Shown: one piece after another, positions 15,717 to 26,689 of the stretch
Layout of the letters: each line of letters opens with the position of its first letter
How positions within the stretch are numbered: position 1 is the stretch's first letter
Source: Azorhizobium oxalatiphilum
GTDB lineage: Bacteria > Pseudomonadota > Alphaproteobacteria > Rhizobiales > Xanthobacteraceae
Assembly (NCBI RefSeq): GCF_014635325.1
Contig: NZ_BMCT01000009.1
Span: 186,001-250,000 of the forward strand
Direction of reading: 5' to 3'
DNA: 64,000 bases
Position numbers and translations under genes: made by a program
Notes under the pieces: model-generated
Seen by the model: only the letters and a program-made list of their open reading frames with translations
Databases searched by the model: none
What the model was told of the DNA's origin: nothing

Positions 15717-18398
15717 ATGCTCAAAGCCGCCCTTTCGCCACAGGACGGGCCGGCAGACAGGGATGAGTTGATGACAGGCGGAGCAGGAGCGCCGGATTTC
15801 AATCCGGTGGTCGGGCCACCCGCGCGCAGATCGCCGCGCTTTGGCCGGCTGGTCCTTGCGGGTGCTGGATTTGCGGGCGCTTTTCTCGCTGTCTTTCTTC
15901 AGGGTAGCGGTTCTTCCTGGCTCCTGCCGGTGCTCGCCTCGCTGGCCTGCCTCGGGGTGTTCGCGCTGGTCCAGGCGGTCCTGAGCTTCGGGCTCACGCG
16001 CGACAAATATGGCGAGGAACTCTCCCGTGCCCTGATGGCCGGGACGAGCGATGGTGTGGCGGTACTGGAGAATGGCGAGACCATTCTGGCCACCAATGCC
16101 GCTTATCTGCGCCTGACGCGCAGCCGCGAGGGGCAGGCGCCCATTCCGGAGCGTTTCCTCAATCGCATCCCCGGCGGCCAGGAGCCGCTGGCCGATCTGC
16201 TGCGCTCGCTGGCGGATGGTAATCCGGCCACGCGCGCCTTCCGCTTCGACACCGAGGACGACGGGCGGCGCCTGCACGTCTCGGTGTATCCGCTGGGTAG
16301 CCGTCGCCGCGCCATGTGGATGATTTCTCTCAGCGGCGGGCAGGCTGTCGCCGCCGTCGCGCCTGCTCCCACCTCCGAGGCTGCGGCTGTTTCCGCCGCG
16401 GATGCTGAGCCCGCCGCCGTTCCGGCGCAGGTGCGTGCCATGCCGGCTCCCGCCCGGCGCGTGGAAGAGGCGCCGGTCACGGCTTCCATTCCCAATGACG
16501 GGCAGGCTGCCGCCGGCCTGCTGTCGCTCTGGGAGATGGCACCGCTCGGCATGTTCGTGCTGTCGCGTGATGAGGCGTGGCTGCCCAACGGGGCGCTCGC
16601 CCGTGCCCTCGGCTATGACCTCGCCGAGATCGGCAACGGCCATCTGGCTTTCCAGGAACTGATCTCGCCCTCGTCCGCCCCCGCCGTCATCGGTGCCCTG
16701 ACCAAGGGCCGCACGGGGCCTGAGGGCATGGATCTGGATGTGGTCCGCAAGGATGGCTCGGTGTTGCGCACCCGTGCGTTCGTGGGCGGGCGGCCCATGG
16801 GCGAATGCGTGGTGGTTCTGACGCCGCAGATCGCGGCGGGTGCCGTGTCGGCGCCCGCACTTGCCGTGGTCGCGCCCGCGCCTGTGGCGCCCTCGGCCGT
16901 CGCCCGCGCGGTGGACGATGCGGCTTTCTTCTCCCGCTCCCCGCTCGCCATGGCGACGCTGGACGGGCGCGGCCTGATCGCCGAGGCCAATGCCAGCTTC
17001 GCGCGCCTGTTCGCCAATGGCGGCCACATCGGCGGCGCTCCGCTTCAGCGCTTCGTCTCGGAGCGTGACACGGCGGGTGTCGCGCAACTGGTGGAAGATG
17101 CCCTTCGCGACGGCGCTCCCCAGCCGCTGGAAGTGACCATCTCCGCCGATGGCGGGCGCTCCGCGCGGCTCTATGCCGCCACCATGGGCGCTGCCGGCGG
17201 GGCGGCGGTCTATGCGGTGGACACCACGGCGCAGAAGGCGCTGGAGGCCCAGTTCGCGCAATCGCAGAAGATGCAGGCCATCGGCCAGCTCGCCGGCGGC
17301 GTCGCGCATGATTTCAACAACGTCCTGACCGCCATCATCGGCTATTGCGACCTGCTGCTGGCCAGCCACCGGCCGAGCGACCCGTCCTTCCCGGACATCA
17401 TGCAGATCAAGCAGAATGCCAACCGGGCGGCGGGGCTGGTGCGCCAGTTGCTGGCCTTCTCCCGGCGGCAGACCATGCGTCCGCAGGTGATCCAGCTCAC
17501 CGACGTGATCTCGGACCTGTCCATGCTGCTGCGGCGGCTGATCGGCGAGACCATCACGCTGGAGGTGGAGCACGGCCGCGACCTGTGGCCTGTGAAGGTG
17601 GACGTGAACCAGTTCGAGCAGGTGATCGTGAATCTGGCGGTAAACGCCCGTGATGCCATGCCGAATGGCGGCGTGCTGACCCTGCGCACCGGCAATGTCA
17701 TCGCCGCCGAATGCGCGCCCTACGAGGGCAGCCTGCCGGCCGCCGACTATGTGCTGGTGGAAGTCATCGACACCGGCACCGGCATTCCGCCTGATATCAT
17801 GGACAAGATCTTCGAGCCCTTCTTCTCCACCAAGGAGGTGGGCAAGGGCACGGGGCTTGGCCTGTCCACCGTCTATGGCATCGTCGAGCAGACCGGAGGC
17901 ACCATCCTTGCCGCCAGCGCGGAAGGGGAGGGCACCACTTTCCGGGTCTTCCTGCCGCGCCACGCGGCCGAGTTGGAAGCCGCCGAGGCAAAGCCCGCCG
18001 AGGCTGATACGCGCTCGGCGGATCTGACGGGGCAGGGGACCGTGCTGCTGGTGGAAGACGAGGACGCCGTGCGCGCCTTCGCCACCCGTGCGCTGACCGC
18101 TCGCGGCTATCAGGTGATGGCGGCCTCCGGCGGCGCCGAGGCGCTGGCGCTGGTGGATGAGGGGCAGCACCGCTTCGATCTGGTCATCTCCGACGTGGTG
18201 ATGCCGGAGATGGACGGGCCGACGCTGCTCCGCGAGCTGCGCTCACGGCATCCGAACCTGAAGGTGATCTTCATTTCCGGCTATGCCGAGGAGGCCTTCG
18301 CCCGCAACTTGCCGGCGACCGAGACCTTCTCCTTCCTGGCCAAGCCCTTCTCGCTGAAGCAGCTGGTCGCGGCGGTGAAGGAAGCCATCGCGTCCTGA
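15717..18398 (+). CDS. cckA: Hybrid sensor histidine kinase CckA
   Basis: An 893-residue protein with two membrane helices at about 42-90, PAS-like regions (about 100-215, 260-380 and 400-505) joined by Ala/Pro linkers, a HisKA domain with H531 in [20 protein letters not shown], a HATPase_c domain ([45 protein letters not shown]) and a receiver domain with D826 in [13 protein letters not shown]. This is the CckA architecture; CckA feeds ChpT and then CtrA and CpdR to control the alphaproteobacterial cell cycle. ChpT and CtrA are outside the window. An alternative ATG lies at 15771. Confidence 0.95.
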   Translation: MLKAALSPQDGPADRDELMTGGAGAPDFNPVVGPPARRSPRFGRLVLAGAGFAGAFLAVFLQGSGSSWLLPVLASLACLGVFALVQAVLSFGLTRDKYGEELSRALMAGTSDGVAVLENGETILATNAAYLRLTRSREGQAPIPERFLNRIPGGQEPLADLLRSLADGNPATRAFRFDTEDDGRRLHVSVYPLGSRRRAMWMISLSGGQAVAAVAPAPTSEAAAVSAADAEPAAVPAQVRAMPAPARRVEEAPVTASIPNDGQAAAGLLSLWEMAPLGMFVLSRDEAWLPNGALARALGYDLAEIGNGHLAFQELISPSSAPAVIGALTKGRTGPEGMDLDVVRKDGSVLRTRAFVGGRPMGECVVVLTPQIAAGAVSAPALAVVAPAPVAPSAVARAVDDAAFFSRSPLAMATLDGRGLIAEANASFARLFANGGHIGGAPLQRFVSERDTAGVAQLVEDALRDGAPQPLEVTISADGGRSARLYAATMGAAGGAAVYAVDTTAQKALEAQFAQSQKMQAIGQLAGGVAHDFNNVLTAIIGYCDLLLASHRPSDPSFPDIMQIKQNANRAAGLVRQLLAFSRRQTMRPQVIQLTDVISDLSMLLRRLIGETITLEVEHGRDLWPVKVDVNQFEQVIVNLAVNARDAMPNGGVLTLRTGNVIAAECAPYEGSLPAADYVLVEVIDTGTGIPPDIMDKIFEPFFSTKEVGKGTGLGLSTVYGIVEQTGGTILAASAEGEGTTFRVFLPRHAAELEAAEAKPAEADTRSADLTGQGTVLLVEDEDAVRAFATRALTARGYQVMAASGGAEALALVDEGQHRFDLVISDVVMPEMDGPTLLRELRSRHPNLKVIFISGYAEEAFARNLPATETFSFLAKPFSLKQLVAAVKEAIAS

Positions 18399-19128
18399 CC
18401 GGACCATTCAGGCGTCAGTCTGTCCTGCCCGTCAGAGCGAGACGGACTGACGTTCTGGGCTGCCCCGCAGCGGCCGAATCCAACGGCCATTTCAGGTCTC
18501 CGTGGCTTTCCCCTTCGCCCGCCTCGTGCGGGCGAAATTATTGTTGTCCCATGCATTTTTGCCGATCTAGCCATGCGGTGGGCGCGCTCGCCCCGCGTCG
18601 CCGGTCCTTATGACGTCCGATCTTCTGGGGATGATCGGAATTGTTCCAGAAAATGGAAAATCATCTCAGGTGCGTTGCAGCAAAATCGGCGTGTACCGGC
18701 ATCTGTCCGCCTATCTAGATTGCAAGCGTCAGGCAGGCTGGCCGTGTAGGATGGTTCCAGACAGAGGCCACGCCCAGCCCCTCTCGCGGATGCGGCGGGC
18801 CAAACATTGGCGTGGCAATGGCGCGGCGGGAGTGTGGCAAAATATGATCGCGTACAAACGATCGGCACCATCCGCAACGGTAACAGAGTCAACGACAAAC
18901 ACTGTTGTCGCGGCAACTGGAGTGAACTCCGGCGCGGCACCAAGCAACCGTTTCCGAGATTTGTTGCAGTGCACTATGTTCTTGGAACATTTTAAGGTGA
19001 GGGAGAACGCTGTCGCTCTTGCCACCCTTGTGGCGCTGCGATAAGCCTCCCCTCGTTTCGAACTCCTCCAACCGAGGCCGGCGCGTGCGCTTCAAGCGTA
19101 ACGCTCTACGCGCCCCGAGGTGCGGATC
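18399..19128. other. 730-base intergenic region between cckA and nuoA
   Basis: I see no convincing gene. Open frames here have atypical codon use and no recognisable protein features. The stretch is more AT-rich than its surroundings between about 18835 and 19000. It probably holds the 3' end of the cckA transcript, with the hairpin at 18514-18536, and the promoter and leader of the nuo operon. I could not pick a convincing -35/-10 pair. Confidence 0.6.
18514..18536 (+). terminator. Possible terminator hairpin after cckA
   Basis: A perfect 9-bp GC-rich stem (18514-18522 with 18528-18536) closes a CTCGT loop and is followed by AAATTATTGTTGT, a T-containing but not continuous tract. It lies 115 bases after the cckA stop. 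Confidence 0.45.
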
Positions 19129-19494
19129 ATGAACGCCCTGCTCATGGACTACCTGCCGGTGGTGATCTTCATCGGCGTCTCTATGGTGATCGGACTGGCA
19201 CTGCTGGTCGCCCCGTTCATCGTGGCCTATCAGAACCCCGATCCCGAGAAGCTGTCCGCCTATGAGTGCGGCTTCAACGCGTTCGATGACGCGCGCATGA
19301 CGTTCGACGTGCGCTTCTATCTGGTGGCGATTCTCTTCATCATCTTCGATCTCGAAGTGGCCTTCCTCTTCCCCTGGGCGGTGACGTTCGGCGGACTGGG
19401 CCATCTCGGCTTCTGGTCGATGATGACGTTCCTCGGCGTGCTGACCGTCGGGTTCATTTATGAGTGGCGCAAGGGAGCACTCGAATGGGATTGA
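19129..19494 (+). CDS. nuoA: NADH-quinone oxidoreductase subunit A
   Basis: A 121-residue inner-membrane subunit of complex I with three hydrophobic helices and the conserved loop [20 protein letters not shown], followed by [19 protein letters not shown]. It helps form the junction between the quinone site and the proton channels. The ATG at 19129 has GAGG eight bases upstream; a GTG at 19120 is an alternative. It opens the nuoA-N operon and its last 10 bases overlap nuoB. Confidence 0.97.
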   Translation: MNALLMDYLPVVIFIGVSMVIGLALLVAPFIVAYQNPDPEKLSAYECGFNAFDDARMTFDVRFYLVAILFIIFDLEVAFLFPWAVTFGGLGHLGFWSMMTFLGVLTVGFIYEWRKGALEWD

Positions 19495-20069
19495 CCCCTG
19501 CCACGACGAAGCCGCTGGTCGCGCCTGCGCCCAAGGGCATCATCGACCCCTCCACCGGCCGCCCGATCCTCTCCGACGATCCCTTCTTCCGGGAGATCAA
19601 TGCGGAGCTGGCGGACAAGGGCTTCCTCGTCACCAGCCTGGACGAGCTCATCACCTGGGCGCGCACCGGCTCGCTGATGTGGATGACCTTCGGCCTCGCC
19701 TGCTGCGCGGTCGAGATGATCCACGTCTCCATGCCGCGCTATGACGTGGAGCGCTTCGGTCTCGCGCCGCGCGCCTCGCCGCGCCAGTCGGACGTGATGA
19801 TCGTCGCCGGCACGCTGACCAACAAGATGGCGCCGGCTCTGCGCAAGGTCTACGACCAGATGCCCGAGCCGCGTTACGTGGTCTCCATGGGCTCCTGCGC
19901 CAATGGCGGCGGCTACTATCACTATTCCTATTCGGTGGTGCGCGGCTGCGACCGCGTCGTGCCCGTGGACGTCTATGTGCCGGGCTGCCCGCCTACGGCC
20001 GAAGCGCTGCTCTACGGCCTGCTCCTGTTGCAGCGGAAGATCCGCCGCACCGGAACCATCGAACGCTGA
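19485..20069 (+). CDS. nuoB: NADH-quinone oxidoreductase subunit B
   Basis: A 194-residue peripheral-arm subunit carrying cluster N2, the final electron donor to quinone. The ligands are visible as the tandem cysteines in GLACCAVEM, one in [13 protein letters not shown] and one in [14 protein letters not shown]. The ATG at 19485 lies inside the nuoA end and has AAGGGAG upstream; a GTG at 19464 would give 201 residues. The N-terminal 30 residues are a variable leader ([12 protein letters not shown]). nuoC follows after 30 bases. Confidence 0.97.
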   Translation: MGLTPATTKPLVAPAPKGIIDPSTGRPILSDDPFFREINAELADKGFLVTSLDELITWARTGSLMWMTFGLACCAVEMIHVSMPRYDVERFGLAPRASPRQSDVMIVAGTLTNKMAPALRKVYDQMPEPRYVVSMGSCANGGGYYHYSYSVVRGCDRVVPVDVYVPGCPPTAEALLYGLLLLQRKIRRTGTIER

Positions 20070-20099
20070 ACGGCCGCATCGGCTGACGGGAACAGGCTC

Positions 20100-20735
20100 A
20101 TGGACGAGACCTTGAATGATCTGGCGGCACATGTGACGGGCGCCCTGCCCGGAGCAGTGGTCGAGCACAAGATCGCCTTTGGCGAGCTGACCCTCGTTAC
20201 CACGCCGGATCAGGTGCTGAAGCTGGCCGCCTTCCTGCGCGATGATCCGGCCTGCCTGTTCACCTGCATCGTGGACGTGTGCGGCGCCGATTATCCGGCG
20301 CGCGAGCAGCGGTTCGAGGTGGTCTACCACCTGCTCTCGGTGAAGCAGAACCTGCGCGTGCGGGTGAAGCTGTCCACCGACGGCCTGATCACGGTTCCCT
20401 CCGTCACCGGCATCTGGCCCGGCGCCAACTGGTTCGAGCGCGAGGCCTACGACATGTACGGCATCCTGTTCGCCAACCATCCCGAGCTGCGCCGTCTGCT
20501 GACCGACTACGGTTTCGACGGCCATCCGCTGCGCAAGGACTTCCCGCTCACCGGCTTCGTCGAGGTGCGCTACGACGACGAGATGAAGCGCGTGGTCTAT
20601 GAGCCCGTGCGCCTCGCGCAGGAATTCCGCAATTTCGATTTCCTCTCTCCCTGGGAAGGCGTCGAGTACGTGCTTCCGGGCGATGAGAAGGCGGCATCCC
20701 AGCCCGGCGCCCCTGCGGCGCCGAAGGCGAGCTGA
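20100..20735 (+). CDS. nuoC: NADH-quinone oxidoreductase subunit C (30 kDa type)
   Basis: A 211-residue connecting-module subunit. The family signature is seen as [21 protein letters not shown]-type sequence followed by [17 protein letters not shown]. It is separate from nuoD, not fused as in E. coli, which is usual for alphaproteobacteria and mitochondria. The C-terminal tail ([16 protein letters not shown]) is low in complexity. nuoD begins 13 bases after the stop. Confidence 0.97.
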   Translation: MDETLNDLAAHVTGALPGAVVEHKIAFGELTLVTTPDQVLKLAAFLRDDPACLFTCIVDVCGADYPAREQRFEVVYHLLSVKQNLRVRVKLSTDGLITVPSVTGIWPGANWFEREAYDMYGILFANHPELRRLLTDYGFDGHPLRKDFPLTGFVEVRYDDEMKRVVYEPVRLAQEFRNFDFLSPWEGVEYVLPGDEKAASQPGAPAAPKAS

Positions 20736-20748
20736 AGGAACGCGCGCC

Positions 20749-21957
20749 ATGGCCTATACGCTCGACGCTCCCAAGACCGAGAACCCGGTCCGCAACTTCC
20801 AGATCAACTTCGGCCCCCAGCATCCGGCCGCGCACGGCGTGCTGCGCATGGTGCTGGAGCTGAACGGCGAGGTGGTGGAACGCGTCGATCCGCATATCGG
20901 GCTGCTGCATCGCGGCACCGAGAAGCTGATCGAGGCCAAGACCTATCTGCAGGCCGTGCCCTATTTCGACCGGCTCGACTATTGCTCGCCGATGAACCAG
21001 GAGCACGCTTACTGCCTCGCAGTGGAGCGTCTGGCCGGCATCGAGGTTCCGATCCGGGGGCAGCTCATCCGTGTGCTGTATTCCGAAATCGGCCGGCTGA
21101 TGTCGCACATCCTCAACGTCACCACGTTCGCCATGGACGTGGGCGCGCTGACCCCGCCGCTGTGGGGCTTCGACCAGCGCGAAAAGATGATGATGTTCTA
21201 TGAGCGTGCGTCCGGCAGCCGCATGCATGCGGCCTATTTCCGGCCGGGCGGCGTGCATCAGGACCTGCCGCAGAAGCTCATCGAGGACATCCGCGACTTC
21301 TGCGATCCCTATCTGAAGACGCTGGACGATCTCGACGCGCTCGTGACCGGCAACCGCATCTTCAAGCAGCGCACCGTGGACATCGGCACGGTGACGATCG
21401 AGGAAGCGCTGGCCTGGGGTTTCTCGGGCGTGATGCTGCGGGGCTCCGGCGCGCCGTGGGATCTGCGCCGCGCGCAGCCTTACGAGTGCTATTCGGAACT
21501 CGACTTCGACATTCCGGTCGGCGTCCATGGCGACTGCTACGACCGCTACGTCTGCCGCATGGAAGAGATGCGCCAGTCGATCAAGATCATGCGGCAGTGC
21601 TGCGACCGCCTGCTGAAGGAAGCGGGTCCGGTGGCCTCCACCGACCGCAAGGTGTCCCCGCCGAAGCGCGGTGAGATGAAGCGCTCGATGGAAGCGCTTA
21701 TTCACCACTTCAAATTATACACGGAAGGCTTCCATGTGCCGGAAGGGGAAGTCTATGCGGCCGTGGAAGCGCCGAAAGGGGAATTCGGCGTGTATCTCGT
21801 AGCAGACGGCACCAACAAGCCGTATCGCTGCAAGATTCGCGCTCCCGGTTTCGCGCATCTCCAGTCCATGGACTTCCTGTGTCGCGGGTACATGCTCGCC
21901 GACGTTTCGGCGGTGCTGGGATCCCTCGACATTGTGTTCGGGGAGGTTGACCGGTGA
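20749..21957 (+). CDS. nuoD: NADH-quinone oxidoreductase subunit D (49 kDa type)
   Basis: A 402-residue subunit that, with NuoB, forms the quinone-binding pocket. It shows the 49-kDa signatures [20 protein letters not shown] near the start (the HPAAHG loop carries the quinone-site His), [14 protein letters not shown], and ends in [11 protein letters not shown], the usual C-terminus. The start at 20749 gives the normal length; the frame is open further upstream into nuoC. Its stop overlaps the GTG start of the small secreted-protein gene that follows (GTGA). Confidence 0.98.
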   Translation: MAYTLDAPKTENPVRNFQINFGPQHPAAHGVLRMVLELNGEVVERVDPHIGLLHRGTEKLIEAKTYLQAVPYFDRLDYCSPMNQEHAYCLAVERLAGIEVPIRGQLIRVLYSEIGRLMSHILNVTTFAMDVGALTPPLWGFDQREKMMMFYERASGSRMHAAYFRPGGVHQDLPQKLIEDIRDFCDPYLKTLDDLDALVTGNRIFKQRTVDIGTVTIEEALAWGFSGVMLRGSGAPWDLRRAQPYECYSELDFDIPVGVHGDCYDRYVCRMEEMRQSIKIMRQCCDRLLKEAGPVASTDRKVSPPKRGEMKRSMEALIHHFKLYTEGFHVPEGEVYAAVEAPKGEFGVYLVADGTNKPYRCKIRAPGFAHLQSMDFLCRGYMLADVSAVLGSLDIVFGEVDR

Positions 21958-22313
21958 AGACTTTCGCTCTGACCGCTTTTGCTTTCGTGGCCGCGCTGGG
22001 TTCCGCTCAGGCCGCCGACTATACCTACGCCCCGGCGAGCGTCGAGATCATCGCGCCCGCCACGCCCGCGGCGCCGCCTATGGCGGTGATCTCGGAAAAG
22101 CTCACGGCCGTGGCGCTGCTGAGCGATGGCTGGCAGCCCGTGCGCGCTGCTCTGGTGCCGACTTCGGGTGTGCCTGGGACCAATGGTCTCCTGGCTCATT
22201 CCGACGCCTCGGTGCTGATGCTCTACAAGAACGGCGTCTACATCTATTGCGCCGTGGCCCAAGCCGGGGGCGCCTACAACAATTGTCACGTAGCCGGCCC
22301 AGGAACTCGCTGA
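21954..22313 (+). CDS. Predicted secreted 119-residue protein embedded in the nuo operon
   Basis: I do not recognise this family. It starts with a GTG overlapping the nuoD stop and ends one base into the nuoE start (TGATG), so it looks translationally coupled on both sides. Residues 1-20 form a typical Sec signal peptide ([14 protein letters not shown] then AD). The mature part is about 99 residues: a proline/alanine-rich stretch (24-42), then a compact region with two cysteines, C99 and C111, that could form a disulfide in the periplasm. Periplasmic location does not suit a complex I subunit of the matrix-side arm; a role in assembly or sensing is only a guess. Confidence 0.75.
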   Translation: MKTFALTAFAFVAALGSAQAADYTYAPASVEIIAPATPAAPPMAVISEKLTAVALLSDGWQPVRAALVPTSGVPGTNGLLAHSDASVLMLYKNGVYIYCAVAQAGGAYNNCHVAGPGTR

Positions 22314-22996
22314 TGTCCGTCCGCCGTCTTGCAGCCGAGCAGCCCTCAAGCTTCGCTTTCTCGCCCGAGAACGAGGCCTGGGCTGATCGTCAGATCGCCA
22401 AATATCCGGAAGGCCGTCAGGCCAGCGCCGTTATTCCGCTGTTGTGGAAGGCGCAGGAACAGTGCGGGGGCTGGACTCCAGAACCCGCCATCCGGGCTGT
22501 CGCCGACAAGCTCGGCATGCCCTACATCCGGGTGCTGGAGATCGCCACTTTCTACACCATGTTCAATCTTGAGCCGGTGGGGCGCCATTTCGTGCAGCTC
22601 TGCGGCACCACGCCCTGCATGATCCGGGGCGCGGACAAGTTGAAGGAAGTGTGCCACCGCAAGATCGGTGCCGAGCGTCACGTGACCGAGGACGGCGCGC
22701 TGTCGTGGCTCGAGGTGGAATGCCTCGGCGCCTGCGCCAACGCACCCATGGTCCAGGTGAACTTCGACTATTTCGAGGATCTCACCCCTGAGAGCCTCGA
22801 AAAGCTGCTCGACGACTTGCAGGCCGGCCGTCCCGTGACGACCGGCTCGCAGATCGGCCGGCGCGCGTCCTCGCCCGAAACGGGCCTGACCTCGCTCACC
22901 GATCCCTCGCTCTATGACCGCAAGCCGGCTGACACCGCCCCGGCCGCGGCTGATGCCGAAGCGCCCAAGCCGGGCGCCGGCGATGCGGAGGCATGA
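22313..22996 (+). CDS. nuoE: NADH-quinone oxidoreductase subunit E (24 kDa type)
   Basis: A 227-residue thioredoxin-fold subunit binding the [2Fe-2S] cluster N1a. The four ligands are in QLCGTTPCMIRG and VECLGACANAPMVQVN. The N-terminal helical part (EAWADRQIAKYPEGRQASAV, LGMPYIRVLEIATFYTMF) is standard. A C-terminal extension of about 60 residues, ending in an Ala/Pro/Glu-rich run, exceeds the E. coli length of 166 but is usual for alphaproteobacteria. The ATG overlaps the preceding stop by one base. Confidence 0.97.
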   Translation: MSVRRLAAEQPSSFAFSPENEAWADRQIAKYPEGRQASAVIPLLWKAQEQCGGWTPEPAIRAVADKLGMPYIRVLEIATFYTMFNLEPVGRHFVQLCGTTPCMIRGADKLKEVCHRKIGAERHVTEDGALSWLEVECLGACANAPMVQVNFDYFEDLTPESLEKLLDDLQAGRPVTTGSQIGRRASSPETGLTSLTDPSLYDRKPADTAPAAADAEAPKPGAGDAEA

Positions 22997-22999
22997 TCC

Positions 23000-24301
23000 A
23001 TGCTGCAGGACAAGGACCGCATCTTCACCAATATCTACGGCACCCATGACTGGGGCCTGAAGGGTGCGCTCGCCCGTGGCAACTGGGATGGCACGAAAGC
23101 CATTCTGGAGAAGGGGCGTGACTGGATCATTAACGAGATGAAGGCGTCCGGCCTGCGTGGTCGCGGCGGCGCCGGCTTCTCGACCGGCATGAAGTGGTCC
23201 TTCATGCCCAAGCAGTCGGACGGCCGTCCCCACTATCTGGTGGTGAATGCGGACGAATCCGAGCCCGGTACCTGCAAGGACCGGGAGATCATGCGCAATG
23301 ATCCCCACACCCTGATCGAAGGCTGCCTCATCGCCTCCTTCGCCATGGGTGCGCATGCTGCCTACATCTATGTGCGCGGCGAATATATCCGCGAGCGCGA
23401 GCAGCTCGAGGCGGCCATCGACCAGGCCTATGAGGCCCGGCTGATCGGCAAGGACAACATCCACGGCTATCCGTTCGACCTCTATGTGCATCACGGTGCC
23501 GGCGCCTACATCTGCGGCGAGGAAACCGCGCTGCTGGAGAGCCTTGAGGGCAAGAAGGGCATGCCGCGGCTGAAGCCGCCGTTCCCGGCCAACATGGGCC
23601 TCTACGGCTGCCCGACGACGGTGAACAACGTCGAGTCCATCGCGGTGGCGCCGGAAATCCTGCGCCGCGGTGCCTCGTGGTTCTCGTCCATCGGCCGGCC
23701 CAACAATGTGGGCACCAAGCTGTTCGGCATCCTTGGCCATGTGAACACCCCGTGCGTCGTCGAAGACGCCATGGGCATCACGTTCAAGGAGCTGGTTGAG
23801 AAGCACGGCGGCGGCATTCGCGGCGGGTGGGACAATCTGCTGGCGATCATCCCCGGCGGCGCGTCCTGCCCGGTGGTGACGGCGGAGAATTGCGAGGAGC
23901 TGATCCTCGATTTCGACGGCCTGCGTGCGGTGAAGTCGAGCTTCGGCACCGCCGGCGTGCTGGTGATGGACAAGTCCACGGACATCGTCCGCGCCATCGC
24001 CCGCATCTCCTACTTCTTCAAGCATGAGAGCTGCGGCCAGTGCACGCCGTGCCGTGAGGGCACGGGCTGGATGTGGCGCGTGCTGAACCGCATGGCCGAA
24101 GGTCGTGCCCAGAAGCGCGAGATCGACCAACTGCTGGAAGTGACCACCCAGATCGAAGGCCACACCATCTGCGCGCTGGGCGATGCCGCCGCGTGGCCGG
24201 TGCAGGGCCTGATCCGGAACTTCCGCCACGTGATCGAAGCCCGGATCGACCAGTATGCGGCCAACCCGCATCCCGATCCGGTGCCCGTGGCGGCGGAGTG
24301 A
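23000..24301 (+). CDS. nuoF: NADH-quinone oxidoreductase subunit F (51 kDa type, NADH-binding)
   Basis: A 433-residue subunit holding FMN, the NADH site and a [4Fe-4S] cluster (N3). The NADH-site glycine loop is [16 protein letters not shown], the FMN region contains [19 protein letters not shown], and the cluster ligands are in [12 protein letters not shown] plus a later cysteine in [12 protein letters not shown]. Length matches the family. It starts 3 bases after nuoE and is followed after 5 bases by a small coiled-coil gene. Confidence 0.98.
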   Translation: MLQDKDRIFTNIYGTHDWGLKGALARGNWDGTKAILEKGRDWIINEMKASGLRGRGGAGFSTGMKWSFMPKQSDGRPHYLVVNADESEPGTCKDREIMRNDPHTLIEGCLIASFAMGAHAAYIYVRGEYIREREQLEAAIDQAYEARLIGKDNIHGYPFDLYVHHGAGAYICGEETALLESLEGKKGMPRLKPPFPANMGLYGCPTTVNNVESIAVAPEILRRGASWFSSIGRPNNVGTKLFGILGHVNTPCVVEDAMGITFKELVEKHGGGIRGGWDNLLAIIPGGASCPVVTAENCEELILDFDGLRAVKSSFGTAGVLVMDKSTDIVRAIARISYFFKHESCGQCTPCREGTGWMWRVLNRMAEGRAQKREIDQLLEVTTQIEGHTICALGDAAAWPVQGLIRNFRHVIEARIDQYAANPHPDPVPVAAE

Positions 24302-24306
24302 TTTGA

Positions 24307-24516
24307 ATGCCTGAGGATTCCGCCAACCTCGTCCTCGCTTACATGCGCCGCTTCGATGAGAAGCTGGATCGTGTGATCGATGATGTGCGGGATCTGAAGG
24401 TTCGCGTGACTGCGGTTGCAGAAAATCTCGCTGGCGTGCAGCGCCGGTTGGACCGTGTTGGGGCTCGCCTCGACCGGATCGATACGCGGCTCGACCTCGT
24501 CGTAGCGCCGCACTGA
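24307..24516 (+). CDS. Small 69-residue coiled-coil protein between nuoF and nuoG
   Basis: I do not know a function for this gene. Residues 20-65 keep an unbroken heptad pattern of Leu/Val/Ile at positions 20, 23, 27, 30, 34, 37, 41, 44, 48, 51, 55, 58, 62 and 65 (alternate 3- and 4-residue spacing), with charged residues between, so a parallel helical bundle or dimer is very likely. There is no signal peptide or membrane helix. It starts 5 bases after nuoF and ends 11 bases before nuoG in the same operon. The codon use matches its neighbours, so it is probably a real gene and not read-through noise. Confidence 0.75.
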   Translation: MPEDSANLVLAYMRRFDEKLDRVIDDVRDLKVRVTAVAENLAGVQRRLDRVGARLDRIDTRLDLVVAPH

Positions 24517-24527
24517 GGATCGGATTG

Positions 24528-26606
24528 ATGGCCAAGATCGTCGTCGACGGCACGGAAGTCGAAGTCCCCGCGGAGTACACGCTGCTCCAGGCCTGCGAGG
24601 TCGCGGGCGTCGAGATCCCGCGTTTCTGCTTCCACGAGCGCCTGTCGATCGCGGGCAACTGCCGCATGTGCCTCGTCGAAGTGAAGGGCGGTCCGCCCAA
24701 GCCGACGGCGTCCTGCGCCATGGCGGTGAAGGACCTGCGCCCCGGCCCGAACGGCGAGCCCCCGGTGGTGCTCACCAAGAGCCCGATGGTGAAGAAGGCC
24801 CGCGAAGGGGTGATGGAGTTCCTGCTCATCAACCATCCGCTGGACTGCCCCATCTGCGATCAGGGCGGCGAGTGCGACCTGCAGGACCAGGCCATGGCCT
24901 ATGGCGTGGACTCTTCGCGCTTCGCGGAGAACAAGCGCGCCGTCGAGGACAAGTATATCGGTCCGCTGGTGCGGACCTCCATGAACCGCTGCATCCACTG
25001 CACCCGCTGCGTGCGCTTCTCCACGGAAGTGGCCGGCGTGCCGGATCTGGGCGCCATCGGCCGCGGCGAGGATATGGAGATCACCACCTATCTCGAGCAC
25101 GCCATGCGTTCCGAGATGCAGGGCAATGTGGCCGACCTGTGTCCGGTGGGCGCGCTGACCCACAAGCCCACTGCCTTCCATGCCCGTCCGTGGGAACTGG
25201 CGAAGACCGAGGCCATCGACGTGATGGACGCGGTCGGCTCCAACATCCGCATCGACACCCGTGGCCGCGAGGTCATGCGCATCCTCCCCCGCACCAACGA
25301 GGCGGTGAACGAGGAGTGGATCTCGGACAAGACCCGCTATGTGTGGGATGGTCTGAAGACCCAGCGTCTCGACCGGCCCTACGTGCGGGTGAACGGCCGC
25401 CTCGCGCCCGCCACCTGGCAGCAGGCTTTCGATGCCATCGCCGCCAAGGTGAAGGGCACCAACGGCAAGCGCATCGGCGCCATCGTCGGCGACCTCGCTA
25501 ACGTGGAAGAGACCTTCGCGTTCAAGCAGCTGATGGGCAAGCTGGGCTCGCCCAACATCGACTGCCGGCAGGATGGTGCTGCGCTCGACCCGTCGCTCGG
25601 CCGCGCCTCCTACATCTTCAATCCGGGTATCGCCGGCATTGAGGAGGCGGACGCCATCCTCCTGGTCGGCACCGATCCGCGCCACGAGGCGTCCATCGTC
25701 AACGCTCGCCTGCGCAAGCGCTGGCGGCAGGGCGGCCTGAAGATCGCCCTCGTGGGCGAGCGGGTCGATCTGACATACCCCTATGAATATCTGGGCGCCG
25801 GCCCGGAAAGCCTGGCCGAGCTGACCGGCAACGGCACCTTCGCCGACGTGCTGAAGGGCGCCGAGCGTCCGCTGGTGATCGTGGGGCAGGGGGCACTGGC
25901 CCGCGCCGACGGCGCCGCCGTGCTCTCGCTCGCCGCCCGCGTGGCGGTGGCCGCTGGTGCGGTCAAGGACGGCTGGAACGGCTTTGCCGTGCTGCACACG
26001 GCGGCCAGCCGCGTGGGCGCGCTGGACCTCGGCTTCGTGCCGGGGGAGGGCGGTCTCGGCACGGTGGCGATGACCAATCCGGGCGCGCAGGACGTTGTGT
26101 TCCTGCTCGGCGCGGACGAGGTGGATGTCGCCCCCGGCACCTTCGTCGTCTACATCGGCACCCATGGCGATCGCGGCGCGCACCGCGCCGACGTGATCCT
26201 GCCGGGCGCCGCCTATTCGGAAAAGTCCGGCATCTATGTGAACACGGAAGGCCGTCCGCAGTTCGCCAACCGCGCGGCCTTCCCGCCCGGCGAGGCGCGC
26301 GAGGACTGGGCGGTGCTGCGTGCGCTCTCCGAGGTGCTCGGCCAGAAGCTGCCCTACGACAACCTGTTCGCGCTGCGCGCCGCGCTGGTGGAAGCCCACC
26401 CGCACCTCGGCCGCATCGATCAGGTGGAGCCGGTGGACGCTTCGACGGTGGCTGCGCTCGCGGCTGTCGGCGGCGCCACCGACAAGGCGGCCTTCGTGCC
26501 GGCGATCCGCGACTTCTATCTCACCAACCCCATCGCGCGCGCTTCGGCCGTCATGGCCGAATGCTCGGCTCTGCGCCTCGGCGGCACCGCCGTGGCTGCG
26601 GAGTGA
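24528..26606 (+). CDS. nuoG: NADH-quinone oxidoreductase subunit G (75 kDa type)
   Basis: A 692-residue subunit. The N-terminal ferredoxin domain has ligands in [20 protein letters not shown] and SCAM, the His-Cys region reads [20 protein letters not shown], and the [4Fe-4S] motif reads [19 protein letters not shown] with a later cysteine in LCPVGAL. A molybdopterin-type, non-catalytic domain fills the C-terminal two thirds. ATG 24528 is preferred over the TTG three bases earlier. An 83-base gap precedes nuoH. Confidence 0.98.
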   Translation: MAKIVVDGTEVEVPAEYTLLQACEVAGVEIPRFCFHERLSIAGNCRMCLVEVKGGPPKPTASCAMAVKDLRPGPNGEPPVVLTKSPMVKKAREGVMEFLLINHPLDCPICDQGGECDLQDQAMAYGVDSSRFAENKRAVEDKYIGPLVRTSMNRCIHCTRCVRFSTEVAGVPDLGAIGRGEDMEITTYLEHAMRSEMQGNVADLCPVGALTHKPTAFHARPWELAKTEAIDVMDAVGSNIRIDTRGREVMRILPRTNEAVNEEWISDKTRYVWDGLKTQRLDRPYVRVNGRLAPATWQQAFDAIAAKVKGTNGKRIGAIVGDLANVEETFAFKQLMGKLGSPNIDCRQDGAALDPSLGRASYIFNPGIAGIEEADAILLVGTDPRHEASIVNARLRKRWRQGGLKIALVGERVDLTYPYEYLGAGPESLAELTGNGTFADVLKGAERPLVIVGQGALARADGAAVLSLAARVAVAAGAVKDGWNGFAVLHTAASRVGALDLGFVPGEGGLGTVAMTNPGAQDVVFLLGADEVDVAPGTFVVYIGTHGDRGAHRADVILPGAAYSEKSGIYVNTEGRPQFANRAAFPPGEAREDWAVLRALSEVLGQKLPYDNLFALRAALVEAHPHLGRIDQVEPVDASTVAALAAVGGATDKAAFVPAIRDFYLTNPIARASAVMAECSALRLGGTAVAAE

Positions 26607-26689
26607 GCGCGATGCGGGCTGGACATCAAATCGACCGCGGGTGCCGGGCTGATGCCCGGGCCGGCCGGAACTGAGGGCGAGTAGAACCC

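Noticed and set aside
15675-18170. Minus-strand open frame of about 830 codons antisense to cckA
   Set aside because: Same reason: CckA domains are intact on the plus strand and the antisense protein shows only low-complexity shadow composition.
18610-19044. Plus-strand open frame of 144 codons between cckA and nuoA
   Set aside because: No ribosome-binding site, no family resemblance, and mixed composition; it lies in a probable promoter region.
22346-24853. Minus-strand open frame of about 835 codons across nuoE-nuoG
   Set aside because: It crosses three real genes with conserved iron-sulfur motifs on the plus strand; no protein features of its own.
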